A DNA stretch of 36,400 bases, taken from Paenibacillaceae bacterium ZCTH02-B3 (GTDB taxonomy: Bacteria > Bacillota > Bacilli > Paenibacillales > Paenibacillaceae). Within the stretch, counting starts at the first letter, position 1. Each line of letters begins with the position of its first letter. Below, in pieces: positions 7,897 to 15,517 of this stretch. A program made the position numbers and the translations under genes. The notes below the pieces were generated by a model that was not told where the DNA came from, searched no databases, and was given only the letters and a program-made list of their open reading frames with translations. The stretch is from positions 1-36,400 of the forward strand of contig LZRV01000033.1 in NCBI GenBank assembly GCA_002159065.1, read 5' to 3'.

Positions 7897-8631
7897 TCAC
7901 CGCGGCGCTTCCGCCGCCGGCAGACCGTCCTTCCAGCGGTAAACGGGAGATTTCACCGGCACAAGCGGCGAACGTTCCACCAGGAGATCGCGCAAATCCG
8001 TTTCCGGACCGGGATCCGCGCCGCTTGTCCTGACCGCTTCCGCCACATCGACGGCGTAATCGGCGTACACCCGGCCGTCAGCGTCGACCATAAGCGGCAG
8101 GATGTGTCCGGAAAACACGCTGGGAACGCCGGGATCGCGCATGCCGAGCCGGGCGAAATCGATTAACCAAAGGCCGGGATAGATTTCCTCCCCGGCCGGC
8201 AGCGGATTTCCCCGGCCGAGGAATTCCCGGATCCGCCGCTGCACCCCGTCGATCCGGTCCCACACGCGCAGATCGAGCAGCCGGACCTTCGGGTCGCGTT
8301 CCTCGTCGACGATGAGAAACAGGTACGGCCCGCCTCCCTCGAACGCCGCAGGCGGCGGAGCGGGGAGAAAGCCCGCGCTTTTCAGCCGGGCGAAATCGAC
8401 GCGGAACTTTTCGTATTTCGGCACGTTGGCATCCGCGTTGAAAAGGGGCAGCGTTCCATGGGTCTCGAAATAGCGGTTTACCGCCTCCTGCACGGCAAGA
8501 GCCGCTTCCCGGGGCGCCATGCCGCCGTCCGGCGTCCGGTCGCGCGGGTACAGGCAGCCTCCGGCCGCAAGCAGCACGAGCGCCATGGCGACGGCCGACG
8601 CCGCTTTTGTCGCGCGCCCGAATTTTCTCAT
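7897..8631 (-). CDS. YphF-like lipoprotein
   Basis: A 244-residue predicted lipoprotein. It begins MRKFGRATKAASAVAMALV and has a lipobox-like LAAGGC ending at about residue 27, so the mature protein would be lipid-anchored outside the membrane. The mature part includes ALAVQEAVNRYFETHGTLPLF and a glycine/proline-rich middle, without enzyme motifs. Its place between spoIVA and a small YphE-like gene matches B. subtilis yphE-yphF, which supports the family name; the function there is unknown. Its ATG overlaps the stop of the upstream gene (ATGA). A role in sporulation is only suggested by the neighbours. Confidence 0.75.
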   Translation of the reverse strand: MRKFGRATKAASAVAMALVLLAAGGCLYPRDRTPDGGMAPREAALAVQEAVNRYFETHGTLPLFNADANVPKYEKFRVDFARLKSAGFLPAPPPAAFEGGGPYLFLIVDEERDPKVRLLDLRVWDRIDGVQRRIREFLGRGNPLPAGEEIYPGLWLIDFARLGMRDPGVPSVFSGHILPLMVDADGRVYADYAVDVAEAVRTSGADPGPETDLRDLLVERSPLVPVKSPVYRWKDGLPAAEAPR

Positions 8632-8807
8632 GCGATCGACACCAGGCCGAACAGCGTTCCGAACAAAAACACGATAAACGCGGCCAGGATCAGGAGACGG
8701 CGCACAATGCCCTTCGTCTTCAGCCTGGCGAAGGTGACCATTCCCGCGGACAGCGCCAGCATCCCGATGGCCGCCAGGGAAATCCACATTTTCGTCATCG
8801 CGTCCAT
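8628..8807 (-). CDS. YphE-like small membrane protein
   Basis: A 59-residue protein with two hydrophobic helices (about residues 8-25 and 35-57) separated by a basic loop (FARLKTKGIVRR), so it should span the membrane twice. I chose the ATG at 8807 because GAGG lies nine bases upstream; an ATG at 8816 (adding MKR) is possible, but its leader would be only about ten bases given the TATAAT at 8833-8838. The stop overlaps the lipoprotein start by four bases. Its position and size fit YphE of B. subtilis; no function is known. Confidence 0.7.
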   Translation of the reverse strand: MDAMTKMWISLAAIGMLALSAGMVTFARLKTKGIVRRLLILAAFIVFLFGTLFGLVSIA

Positions 8808-8832
8808 CCGCTTCATCCTCCTCGTCCCCCAA

Positions 8833-8838
8833 ATTATA
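8833..8838 (-). promoter_or_regulatory. Probable -10 box of the yphE-yphF pair
   Basis: A perfect TATAAT on the minus strand directly after the spoVIF terminator, about 25 bases before the chosen yphE start. The expected -35 region is GC-rich and overlaps the terminator stem, so no good -35 is seen. Confidence 0.4.
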
Positions 8839-8842
8839 GCAC

Positions 8843-8875
8843 AAAAAAAGGACCGTCCCCGAAAAGGAACGGCCC
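8843..8875 (-). terminator. Intrinsic terminator of spoVIF
   Basis: The minus-strand transcript forms GGGCCGTTCC/GGGACGGTCC, ten pairs including two G-U wobbles, around a short T-rich loop, followed by seven T. It begins 12 bases after the spoVIF stop. Confidence 0.85.
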
Positions 8876-8887
8876 CGGGAGGACATG

Positions 8888-9163
8888 TCATTTTTTCAGC
8901 ATCATTTTCATCATCGATTCCAGCTGGCCGGGATTCAGGCCGCTTTTTTTGACCGCGCCGACGATTTCCCGGATCGTCGACTCCGACACCGGGACGCCGG
9001 ATACGGCCGACACCTGCTTGATGAGCTGGCGCAGCTTGTTCTCGTCCTGCAACGCGGCGGGCGTGACGCCGTCGGCGATCCTGCGGAGCGCGCTTTCGGA
9101 GATTTGCCTTCCGGTTTTTTTCGCGACGGCGCCGAGCACTTGCTTCGACAGATTCTTGTCCAT
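8888..9163 (-). CDS. spoVIF: Stage VI sporulation protein F
   Basis: A 91-residue protein of the SpoVIF family, small helical proteins needed in B. subtilis for full spore coat assembly late in sporulation. It starts MDKNLSKQVLGAVAKKTG, has the core DENKLRQLIKQVSAVSGVPV, and ends MMKMMLKK, much like B. subtilis YjcC/SpoVIF in size and pattern. The ATG at 9163 has GGAGGGG five bases upstream. Upstream at 9191-9220 is a sequence that fits the sigma-K consensus, and a strong terminator follows, so it is a one-gene unit between gpsA and yphE. Confidence 0.85.
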   Translation of the reverse strand: MDKNLSKQVLGAVAKKTGRQISESALRRIADGVTPAALQDENKLRQLIKQVSAVSGVPVSESTIREIVGAVKKSGLNPGQLESMMKMMLKK

Positions 9164-9190
9164 GGTTCCCCTCCTCGGCTGCTTGTGCCA

Positions 9191-9220
9191 TATCCTATGA
9201 GGAAGGGAAGAGCCGGGTGT
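9191..9220 (-). promoter_or_regulatory. Candidate sigma-K promoter of spoVIF
   Basis: The minus strand has CATAGGATA (9199-9191), an exact fit to the sigma-K -10 pattern CATANNNTA, preceded by ACACC (9220-9216) about 16 bases upstream, which provides the AC of the -35. Sigma-K control is established for spoVIF in B. subtilis. Confidence 0.55.
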
Positions 9221-9232
9221 GGGCAGGCCGGG

Positions 9233-10291
9233 TCAGCCGCCCGTGCGCGTGTGCGGCACTTTATCCCGGTGTCTCATGATTTCTTCGATCTCATGGGTTC
9301 TCACCCGGCCCATGAGCGCCTGGACCGCTTCCCGGGGAGATTTTCCCGCGAACAGGACGTCGTGGAGCTGCTCGGTGATCGGCATGCTGACGCCGTAGAG
9401 ACGGGCCAGCCGGTAAGCCGCCTTCGTGGTGTTCACGCCCTCCACCACCATTCCCATCCGCTTGAGCACTTCGTCCAGCGGCACGCCTTCCGCCAGCATG
9501 TAACCCGCCCGCCAGTTTCGGCTGTGGCGGCTCGAACAGGTGACCACGAGATCCCCGACGCCGGCCAGTCCCGCGAAGGTCAGGGGATTGGCCCCCATGG
9601 CTTTGCCGAGCCTCCCGATTTCCGCCAGTCCGCGCGTCACGAGGGCCGCCCGGGCGTTGTCGCCGAAGCCGAGCCCGTCGGACAGGCCGGCGCCGATGGC
9701 GATGATGTTCTTGACGGCGCCGGCGGTCTCCACTCCGATCAGGTCGGGGTTGGTATAGACACGAAAATATTCGTTGTTCATGAGGAGATCCTGGGCCCGT
9801 TCCGCGGACTCCCGGTCGATCGACGCGACCACCACCGTGGTCGGCAGCCGGCGGGCGACCTCCTCCGCGTGGCTCGGCCCGGACAGGGCGACGATGCGTT
9901 CTTCCGGCCGGCCGAGCTCCTCCGCCAGAACGGTGGACATCCGTTTCAGATCGTCGGGGGCAAACCCCTTGGCGGCGTGGATCACCAGCGCGTCGGGCGC
10001 AAGACTCGCAAACGCGGCCCGGGCCACTTCCCGCATGGCGGCGCTGGGAGCGGCGAACACCACCGCCCGGGCTCCTTCCAGCGCGGCGGCCAGATCGGAC
10101 GTGATCCGGATCGTCCGCGGCAATTCGATGCCGGGCAGGTAATGTTCGTTGCGCCGCAACCGTTCCATCTCTTCCGCGTGTTCGCGGCTGCGCGCCCAAA
10201 GGGTCACCTCGTGTCCGTTGTCTGACAGCACCCGGGCCAGAGCCGTTCCCCAGCTGCCGGCCGCCAGGACCGCGACTTTCTCACGCGTCAT
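9233..10291 (-). CDS. gpsA: NAD(P)H-dependent glycerol-3-phosphate dehydrogenase
   Basis: GpsA reduces dihydroxyacetone phosphate to sn-glycerol-3-phosphate, the backbone for phospholipids; the product feeds PlsY, encoded just upstream. The 352-residue protein shows all family blocks: SGPSHAEEV, TNPDLIGVETAGAVKNIIA with the catalytic lysine, and GLAGVGDLVVTCSSRHSRNW. The N-terminal nucleotide motif is odd: it reads VLAAGSWGTALA, so the first glycine of the usual GAGSWG is alanine (residue 10). The ATG at 10291 lies inside the end of plsY and has AAGGGTG upstream. Cytosolic. The rest of the protein is intact, so I expect an active enzyme. Confidence 0.96.
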   Translation of the reverse strand: MTREKVAVLAAGSWGTALARVLSDNGHEVTLWARSREHAEEMERLRRNEHYLPGIELPRTIRITSDLAAALEGARAVVFAAPSAAMREVARAAFASLAPDALVIHAAKGFAPDDLKRMSTVLAEELGRPEERIVALSGPSHAEEVARRLPTTVVVASIDRESAERAQDLLMNNEYFRVYTNPDLIGVETAGAVKNIIAIGAGLSDGLGFGDNARAALVTRGLAEIGRLGKAMGANPLTFAGLAGVGDLVVTCSSRHSRNWRAGYMLAEGVPLDEVLKRMGMVVEGVNTTKAAYRLARLYGVSMPITEQLHDVLFAGKSPREAVQALMGRVRTHEIEEIMRHRDKVPHTRTGG

Positions 10292-10919
10292 GGGACTCAC
10301 CCTTTTTCCGGCCGCCAAGGCGATTCTCTGTGCCCTTGGCCAACCGGACGATGTTGCGGCGGTGTCGGACGAACGCCAGCACGGCGATGACGACGGCTCC
10401 CGCGATGACGGCGGGGTCCGCGCGGAACGCGGCGGCGAGCGCCGGCAGCGCGGCAGCCATCACCAGCGATCCGAGGGACACATAGCGGGTGACGGCGATG
10501 ACCGCGATGGCGGCGACGCCGGAGATGACCATCGGCCAGAAGGCCAGCGGCGCCATGACGCCGATGGTGGTGGCGATCCCTTTGCCGCCCCTGAACAGAA
10601 AATATGCGGGCCAGTTGTGCCCGGCGACCGCCGCCAGACCGGACAGCACCGGCACCCAGGCCGCATGGGCGCCGTCAAGGCCGGAAGCCGCCCACCAGCC
10701 AAGGGCGACGGCGGCGGTGCCTTTCAGGGTGTCCAGCAGAAACACGGCAACACCCGGTCCTACGCCGAGCACGCGCAGGGTGTTGGTCGCCCCCGCATTG
10801 CCGCTGCCGTGCTTGCGGATGTCGATGCCCTTGAGCAAGCGGCCGATCACGATGCTGAAAGAGACGGAGCCGATCAGATAGGAAGCGATGACGGACAGGA
10901 CGGCGAAAACGTACGGCAA
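10281..10919 (-). CDS. plsY: Glycerol-3-phosphate acyltransferase PlsY
   Basis: Membrane enzyme that moves an acyl group from acyl-phosphate to glycerol-3-phosphate, giving lysophosphatidate. The 212-residue protein has about five membrane segments and the three family motifs: SYLIGSVSFSIVIG, HGSGNAGATNTLRVLG, and GHNWPAYFLFRGGKGIATT. The start is TTG at 10919 with GGGAGAG seven bases upstream; no in-frame ATG lies near. It overlaps gpsA by 11 bases, linking the two consecutive steps of phospholipid synthesis. In B. subtilis plsY is at another locus, so this is a lineage-specific grouping. Confidence 0.96.
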   Translation of the reverse strand: MPYVFAVLSVIASYLIGSVSFSIVIGRLLKGIDIRKHGSGNAGATNTLRVLGVGPGVAVFLLDTLKGTAAVALGWWAASGLDGAHAAWVPVLSGLAAVAGHNWPAYFLFRGGKGIATTIGVMAPLAFWPMVISGVAAIAVIAVTRYVSLGSLVMAAALPALAAAFRADPAVIAGAVVIAVLAFVRHRRNIVRLAKGTENRLGGRKKGESHDA

Positions 10920-10939
10920 GGAACGACTCTCCCATTCCT

Positions 10940-12262
10940 CTATTCGTCGTCGGACTTGCGGCGCGCCAGCAGCCGGATTGGCGTGCCCTCGAAGGAAAAG
11001 GCCGCGCGCAGCCGGTTTTCCAGATAGCGTTCATAGGAAAAATGGAGCAGCTCGGGATCGTTGACAAACAGCGCGAACGTCGGAGGCTTGACCCCCACCT
11101 GCGTGGCGTAGCCGATGCGCAGCCGGCGTCCGCGGTCCGACGGCGCCGGCGTCACGGCGACGGCGTCGACGATGACTTCGTTGATGAGATGCGTGGGCAC
11201 CCGCATGGCATGGCTTTCGGCCGCCGCCCGCACCACCGGCAGCAGCTTGCCCACGCGCGCCCCGGTCTTGGCCGACAGAAACACCACCGGCGCATAGCGC
11301 ATGAACTGGAACTTTTCGCGGATTTCCCGGGTGAACCGGTGCATCGTCTTGTCGTCTTTTTCCACCGCGTCCCATTTATTCACGACAAAAACCGAAGCCT
11401 TGCCCATTTCGTGGGCGTAACCGGCGATGTGCTTGTCCTGTTCGGCGATGCCCGCCGTGCCGTCCAGCACGACCAGGGCCACATCCGCCCGTTCGATGGC
11501 CTTCATCGCCCGCATGACGCTGTATTTTTCGACGGACTCGTAGATTCTTCCTCTTTTGCGCACGCCGGCGGTGTCGATCAGCACATACCGCTGCCCGTCC
11601 CGTTCGAAGGGGGTGTCGATGGCGTCGCGGGTGGTGCCCGCCACCTCGCTCACGATCACCCGTTCCTCGCCCAGGATGGCGTTGACCAGGGACGATTTGC
11701 CGACGTTGGGCCGGCCGATGACGGCGACTTTAATAACATCTTCGTCATATGTATCGTCTTTACCTTCCGGCAGCAGGGACACCACCGCGTCCAGCAGGTC
11801 GCCGATGCCCGTGCCGTGGGCGCCGGAAACGGCGACCGGTTCGCCGAAGCCCAAACTGTAAAATTCGTAGATTTCCGCCAGCTGTTTCGGATGGTCCACC
11901 TTGTTGACGGCGACGACCACGGGTTTTCCGGCGCGGTACAGCATCTCGGCCACGTCCCGGTCCGGTTGGGTGAGCCCGGTTTTGGCGTCGGCCATGAACA
12001 CGATGACGTCGGCCTCTTCGATGGCCAGCTCGGCCTGCATGCGCACAAGGCGGACGATCTCGTCCTCTTCGCCGCGCATGATGCCGCCCGTGTCGATCAG
12101 GCTGAAGAGGCGGCCTTTCCATTCGCCGGTGCCGTAGATCCGGTCCCGGGTGACGCCGGGCGTATCCTCGACGATGGATACGCGCTCTCCCACGATCCGG
12201 TTGAAAATCGTCGACTTTCCCACGTTGGGCCGGCCCACGATGGCGACCACGGGTTTGGCCAT
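10940..12262 (-). CDS. der: Ribosome biogenesis GTPase Der (EngA)
   Basis: Double GTPase required for assembly of the 50S ribosomal subunit. The 440-residue protein has two G domains in tandem, each with GRPNVGKS (near residues 10 and 184), switch motifs DTPGVTRD and [16 protein letters not shown], and NKVD/NKWD, followed by the C-terminal KH-like domain ending in RRKSDDE. I chose the ATG at 12262 ([10 protein letters not shown]), because AAGGAG lies eight bases upstream; an in-frame GTG nine bases earlier directly abuts that site. A promoter-like sequence lies at 12298-12327. It is followed by plsY and gpsA with short gaps. Confidence 0.97.
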   Translation of the reverse strand: MAKPVVAIVGRPNVGKSTIFNRIVGERVSIVEDTPGVTRDRIYGTGEWKGRLFSLIDTGGIMRGEEDEIVRLVRMQAELAIEEADVIVFMADAKTGLTQPDRDVAEMLYRAGKPVVVAVNKVDHPKQLAEIYEFYSLGFGEPVAVSGAHGTGIGDLLDAVVSLLPEGKDDTYDEDVIKVAVIGRPNVGKSSLVNAILGEERVIVSEVAGTTRDAIDTPFERDGQRYVLIDTAGVRKRGRIYESVEKYSVMRAMKAIERADVALVVLDGTAGIAEQDKHIAGYAHEMGKASVFVVNKWDAVEKDDKTMHRFTREIREKFQFMRYAPVVFLSAKTGARVGKLLPVVRAAAESHAMRVPTHLINEVIVDAVAVTPAPSDRGRRLRIGYATQVGVKPPTFALFVNDPELLHFSYERYLENRLRAAFSFEGTPIRLLARRKSDDE

Positions 12263-12297
12263 TCCTTCCACTCCTTGCGTCTCCCGTACCGCTAACC

Positions 12298-12327
12298 ATC
12301 ATAGCAAAAATGCCGTGGAAAGGCGAA
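12298..12327 (-). promoter_or_regulatory. Possible sigma-A promoter of der-plsY-gpsA
   Basis: The minus strand reads TTCGCC (12327-12322), an 18-base spacer, then TATGAT (12303-12298), in the only AT-rich part of the gap before der. Transcription would begin about 29 bases before the der ATG. Confidence 0.4.
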
Positions 12328-12370
12328 TGGCGGCATGACGGTTTTGCCGTTTCGGCGCGGGCCGGCGAAA

Positions 12371-12565
12371 TCAGCGGACGGGCGGCGTGCGCTCGACCAG
12401 CACGAAATGGTGGTCCCCGATGCGGCTCGCGGCGCAATCCAGGACTTTTTCCAGTTCCAGGGCCAACCGTTCCGCGGCTTCGGGACTGCCGGCGGCAAAC
12501 ACCGGCGCTCCTCCGCCCGTCACTTCTTCCCTGCGCGCGGTCACAACGGCGATGATTTTGCCCAT
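12371..12565 (-). CDS. Small capping-type subunit associated with YIEGIA protein
   Basis: A 64-residue protein that begins MGKIIAVVTARREEVTGG and ends HHFVLVERTPPVR. It resembles the small protein that regularly accompanies the YIEGIA (SeaA) sporulation protein, which some databases name the capping complex subunit for YIEGIA; in B. subtilis the gene in this place is ypzH. It is predicted to be soluble, with a beta-alpha-beta pattern and no cysteines other than one in VLDCAASR. It starts four bases after the YIEGIA stop. The name is from memory of the family; function in spore envelope assembly is inferred from its partner. Confidence 0.72.
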   Translation of the reverse strand: MGKIIAVVTARREEVTGGGAPVFAAGSPEAAERLALELEKVLDCAASRIGDHHFVLVERTPPVR

Positions 12566-12569
12566 CGCT

Positions 12570-13493
12570 TCAGTCGCTTCGCTCCTTTCCTTTCCGGTTG
12601 GCCCGGACGGGGTGGCGGACGGCCGCTTCCAGCAGGGGCACATTCCGGACCGCGTCCAGCGCCTTGTCCCTGTCCTGTTCCCTGGCCAGCGCAAGGACGC
12701 CCACCCGGCCCGTCGCTAGTTCCAGTTTGGCCAAGGGCACAAGGGCGGGCTCCCCTTCATCCCGCATGACGCCAAGGCGTGTTGACAGATCGTACAGGAT
12801 GGCCTGCCGCTGGCCGCCATGGGCCAGCGTTACCCGGGCGTCGTCGTTCTTCGGCGCAAGCACGATCCCGATGCCGGACCGCATGATCAGTTCACGGTCC
12901 TCCGGCAATCCGACATTCATCATGTATATGTCGCCGACATAGACCCCCGCTTCGTCCACGCGCACCGGCGCGAAGGAAATGTCGGCGATGTCCCCCACCC
13001 TTCGGCCGCGCATGAGCAGCCGGGTGGCCGGCAAGACGGCGGCGCCCGCCGCCAGTCCTGCCCACAACCCGAGCCAGACGCAGAGCAAGCTGACGAAAAA
13101 GGATGCCAGCATCACCACATAATTGCGTCCTTCGAACGCGACGGCGATGCCCTCGATATAGGAGTCCCCCCGGGGGACGAGCTCCTGCCCGTCAACGGCC
13201 CTCAGCGCATTGCGTTCCATGCTGCGGACTTCGCGGAATTGCTGCGCGGCCAGGGACAGAAAGGTGATGGCCGTATATTCCTCGGCCATGAGCGCCGGCA
13301 CCGCCAGCGCGCCCAGGGCGCCCGCGATGAGCCCCAGCGACAAATGGATGAGCCGGCCGTGCGGATAAGCCGGGTATTGCCGATAATCGCTCCGCAGAAG
13401 CAGCACCCGGGCGATCAGCCCGACGGCCGTGCCCAGCACGACGGCAAGCACGTCCCGGTCCGCCGCAAGACGGAAGCCTTCCCATCCGCTCAC
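12570..13493 (-). CDS. YIEGIA-domain sporulation membrane protein (SeaA/YphB family)
   Basis: A 307-residue membrane protein with the defining hexamer YIEGIA at about residues 112-117 (DSYIEGIAVAFEGRNYVVM). It has about four hydrophobic segments in the first 165 residues, then a soluble domain with repeated strand patterns (GVYVGDIYMMNVGLPEDREL). The homologue in B. subtilis, SeaA (YphB), is a sporulation protein involved in spore envelope formation. The start is GTG at 13493, overlapping the stop of the upstream gene by four bases (GTGA), with GGGGGA as ribosome site. It forms a three-gene unit with the YphA-like gene and the small subunit. Confidence 0.85.
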   Translation of the reverse strand: MSGWEGFRLAADRDVLAVVLGTAVGLIARVLLLRSDYRQYPAYPHGRLIHLSLGLIAGALGALAVPALMAEEYTAITFLSLAAQQFREVRSMERNALRAVDGQELVPRGDSYIEGIAVAFEGRNYVVMLASFFVSLLCVWLGLWAGLAAGAAVLPATRLLMRGRRVGDIADISFAPVRVDEAGVYVGDIYMMNVGLPEDRELIMRSGIGIVLAPKNDDARVTLAHGGQRQAILYDLSTRLGVMRDEGEPALVPLAKLELATGRVGVLALAREQDRDKALDAVRNVPLLEAAVRHPVRANRKGKERSD

Positions 13494-14095
13494 GCCCGAT
13501 CCCCCGCCCTTCCGTCCCGCCGCGCGGGCAGCGGCGGCGCAAGTTCCCGCAAGGCCAGCGACGCCGCCCGGCAGACGGCGAAGGCCAGCCACCACATGTC
13601 CGCCAGGTATTCCGGCATGGGCCACCCCGGCGGCGACCCGAGGCGCAGGCCAACCAGGGCGGCGGCCGGCAGCACCAGCGAAAGAACCGCCAATTGCTCC
13701 CGCGCCGTCCGGAGCATCAGGGCGGTGACGGCGCCCAGCAGCACGGGAACGCTGCGTTCGGGTCCGGCGGCCAGCGGTCCCAGCCAGACCGCCGGATGCG
13801 TCGCCACGAGCAACAGGGCGGCGCCCAGCGCCGACGTCCCCAAGACGGCAAGCCGGCTTCGGGGCCCTGCGGCGCGGCAGGCGAGAAAAGCCGCCGCCGG
13901 AAGCGCAACGGCCGCCATGGCCGTCCGGCTTCCCGGAGGAAACAGAAAGCCGGCCAGCCATCCGGCGGGCCACAGGGCGAAAAACAACGCCGCCGCCCGG
14001 GGCGACAGGTCGCCGGCCAGCTCCCTTCGCCAGCCGCTCCACCACAGGACGAGCGCGGCAAGCCACAGGAGAACCGCCGCGTATCCTGCGCTCAT
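13490..14095 (-). CDS. YphA-like membrane protein
   Basis: A 201-residue protein, almost entirely hydrophobic, with about six predicted membrane helices and a basic C-terminal tail (PARRDGRAGDRA). Sequence motifs are few; the name rests on size, topology and position upstream of the YIEGIA gene, as for yphA in B. subtilis. I chose the ATG at 14095 because GGGAGG lies nine bases upstream; a further in-frame ATG at 14119 lacks a good site. It follows the ypfD terminator, so it needs its own promoter; GCATACTA at about 14162-14169 on the minus strand recalls a sigma-E -10, but the -35 is poor. No catalytic residues can be recognised. Confidence 0.72.
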   Translation of the reverse strand: MSAGYAAVLLWLAALVLWWSGWRRELAGDLSPRAAALFFALWPAGWLAGFLFPPGSRTAMAAVALPAAAFLACRAAGPRSRLAVLGTSALGAALLLVATHPAVWLGPLAAGPERSVPVLLGAVTALMLRTAREQLAVLSLVLPAAALVGLRLGSPPGWPMPEYLADMWWLAFAVCRAASLALRELAPPLPARRDGRAGDRA

Positions 14096-14188
14096 GGAAG
14101 CAAACCTCCCGTTTCGCATCCGTCTCTCACGCCATGCGCACCTCCCGCCCGGCATCTGACGGTAGTATGCGCAGGAAGCGGCCAAACG

Positions 14189-14212
14189 AAAAAGGCAGCC
14201 GAACGGCTGCCT
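14189..14212 (-). terminator. Intrinsic terminator of ypfD
   Basis: The minus strand has GGCAGCCG-TTCGGCTGCC, an eight-pair stem closed by a tight loop, followed by five T. It begins about 35 bases after the ypfD stop. Confidence 0.9.
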
Positions 14213-14247
14213 TCCTGGCCATTTCGCGTCCCGGACGCGGGTCGGTA

Positions 14248-15444
14248 TCACTTCAGCTTGCTGAGCTGGTCGCCGAATTTCTCGCCGAGGGTGAAGCTCA
14301 TGCCTTCCGGCTGCGGCAACTCCTCCTTCTGCCGCTGGCCGCGCTCGGACCTCGGCGGCGCTTCCTCGGCTTCCTTGATGGACAGGGAAGCGCGTTTCTC
14401 GGCGGGGTTGAAGTCCAGGATCTTGACCTTGACTTCCTGGCCTTCCTTCAGCACTTCATGGGGCGTGCCGATATGACGGTGCGCGATTTGCGAGATATGC
14501 ACCAGGCCTTCCACGCCGGGGGCAAGTTCCACGAACGCGCCGAAGCTGACCAGCCGCTTCACCGTGCCGGTCACGATGTCCCCCGCGTGGAACTTGTCGG
14601 CCGCCGTTTCCCACGGTCCCGGCAGCGTCGCCTTGATGCTCAGGCTGATCTTGCCGATGGACGGATCGACTTTCAGCACCTTGACCTTCACTTTCTGCCC
14701 TTCGGACACCACGTCCGCCGGATGGACGACGTGATGCCAGGCCATTTCGGAGACGTGCACCAGGCCGTCGACGCCGCCGATGTCCACGAAGGCTCCGAAC
14801 GGCGTAAGCCGCTGCACGGTGCCTTCGATCACCTGGCCGGGCTCCAGCGAGGACATGACGCGTTCCTTCAGTTCCTCGTATTCCTGGTCCAGCACGTCCT
14901 TCTGCGAAAGGATCACCTTGTTGGCGGAACGGTCGAGCTCGCGGATTTTCACGCGAAGCTTCTTCCCCTTGTAGCCGGAGAAATCTTCGACATAACGGCG
15001 CTCCACCATCGAGGCGGGAATGAAGCCGCGAACCCCGACGTCGACCACGAGGCCCCCTTTGACCACGTCGGCGACGGTGACCTCGAACACTTCGCCCCGC
15101 TCGAATTTCCCCTGCAAATCGTCCCACGCCCTTGCGCTGTCCGCCAGGCGCTTCGACAGGACGAGGCGTTCCTTTTCGTCATCGATGCTGAGGACCTTCG
15201 CCTCCACCTCCTGTCCGACCTGCACCGCGTCCGCCGCGTTCTCGACGTACACCGCGGACAACTCCCGAAGCGGGATGACGCCGTCATATTTGTAACCAAG
15301 GCTCACGAAAGCCTGGTTGTCTTCGATCTTGACGATGGTGCCCTTGACCGTATCCCCCTTTTTCAAAGACACGACCTGTTCCATCTCGTCCTGGCTGACC
15401 GTTTCTGCGGCCGGCGCTTCCTGAGTCTTGATCTCGTCCGTCAT
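14248..15444 (-). CDS. ypfD: 30S ribosomal protein S1 homologue (four S1 domains)
   Basis: RNA-binding protein of 398 residues with four S1 (OB-fold) domains at about 29-99, 116-182, 203-271 and 287-357, preceded by an acidic N-terminus and followed by a charged tail. Domains 3 and 4 carry the clearest signatures (PFGAFVDIGGVDGLVHVSEM and SFGAFVELAPGVEGLVHIS). Low-GC and related Firmicutes have this four-domain form instead of the six-domain S1 of Proteobacteria; its role in translation start is less essential. The ATG at 15444 has GAGGAGG nine bases upstream. It lies in the cmk-plsC-ypfD order, with a hairpin in the 73-base gap before it and a strong terminator after it. Confidence 0.93.
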   Translation of the reverse strand: MTDEIKTQEAPAAETVSQDEMEQVVSLKKGDTVKGTIVKIEDNQAFVSLGYKYDGVIPLRELSAVYVENAADAVQVGQEVEAKVLSIDDEKERLVLSKRLADSARAWDDLQGKFERGEVFEVTVADVVKGGLVVDVGVRGFIPASMVERRYVEDFSGYKGKKLRVKIRELDRSANKVILSQKDVLDQEYEELKERVMSSLEPGQVIEGTVQRLTPFGAFVDIGGVDGLVHVSEMAWHHVVHPADVVSEGQKVKVKVLKVDPSIGKISLSIKATLPGPWETAADKFHAGDIVTGTVKRLVSFGAFVELAPGVEGLVHISQIAHRHIGTPHEVLKEGQEVKVKILDFNPAEKRASLSIKEAEEAPPRSERGQRQKEELPQPEGMSFTLGEKFGDQLSKLK

Positions 15445-15483
15445 GTAAAATACCTCCTCAGTTCTACCCCTGCATTGACATTA

Positions 15484-15513
15484 TTTAAACCCGCGGCCGG
15501 CGCGGCGTTTAAA
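15484..15513 (-). promoter_or_regulatory. Hairpin between plsC and ypfD
   Basis: The minus-strand RNA can pair TTTAAAC-CCGCG with CGCGG-GTTTAAA around CCGGC, twelve pairs with one bulged G. It starts four bases after the plsC stop and ends some 40 bases before the ypfD ATG. There is no T-run, so it is not an ordinary terminator; it could protect or process the mRNA, or be a leader element of the S1 gene. Confidence 0.55.
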
Positions 15514-15517
15514 CCTT

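Noticed and set aside
12570-14066. A longer start for the YIEGIA protein reaching into yphA
   Set aside because: The extra region is out of frame with the hydrophobic YphA product and would double the protein with an Arg/Gly-rich stretch; the GTG at 13493 has a good ribosome site and a typical GTGA overlap.
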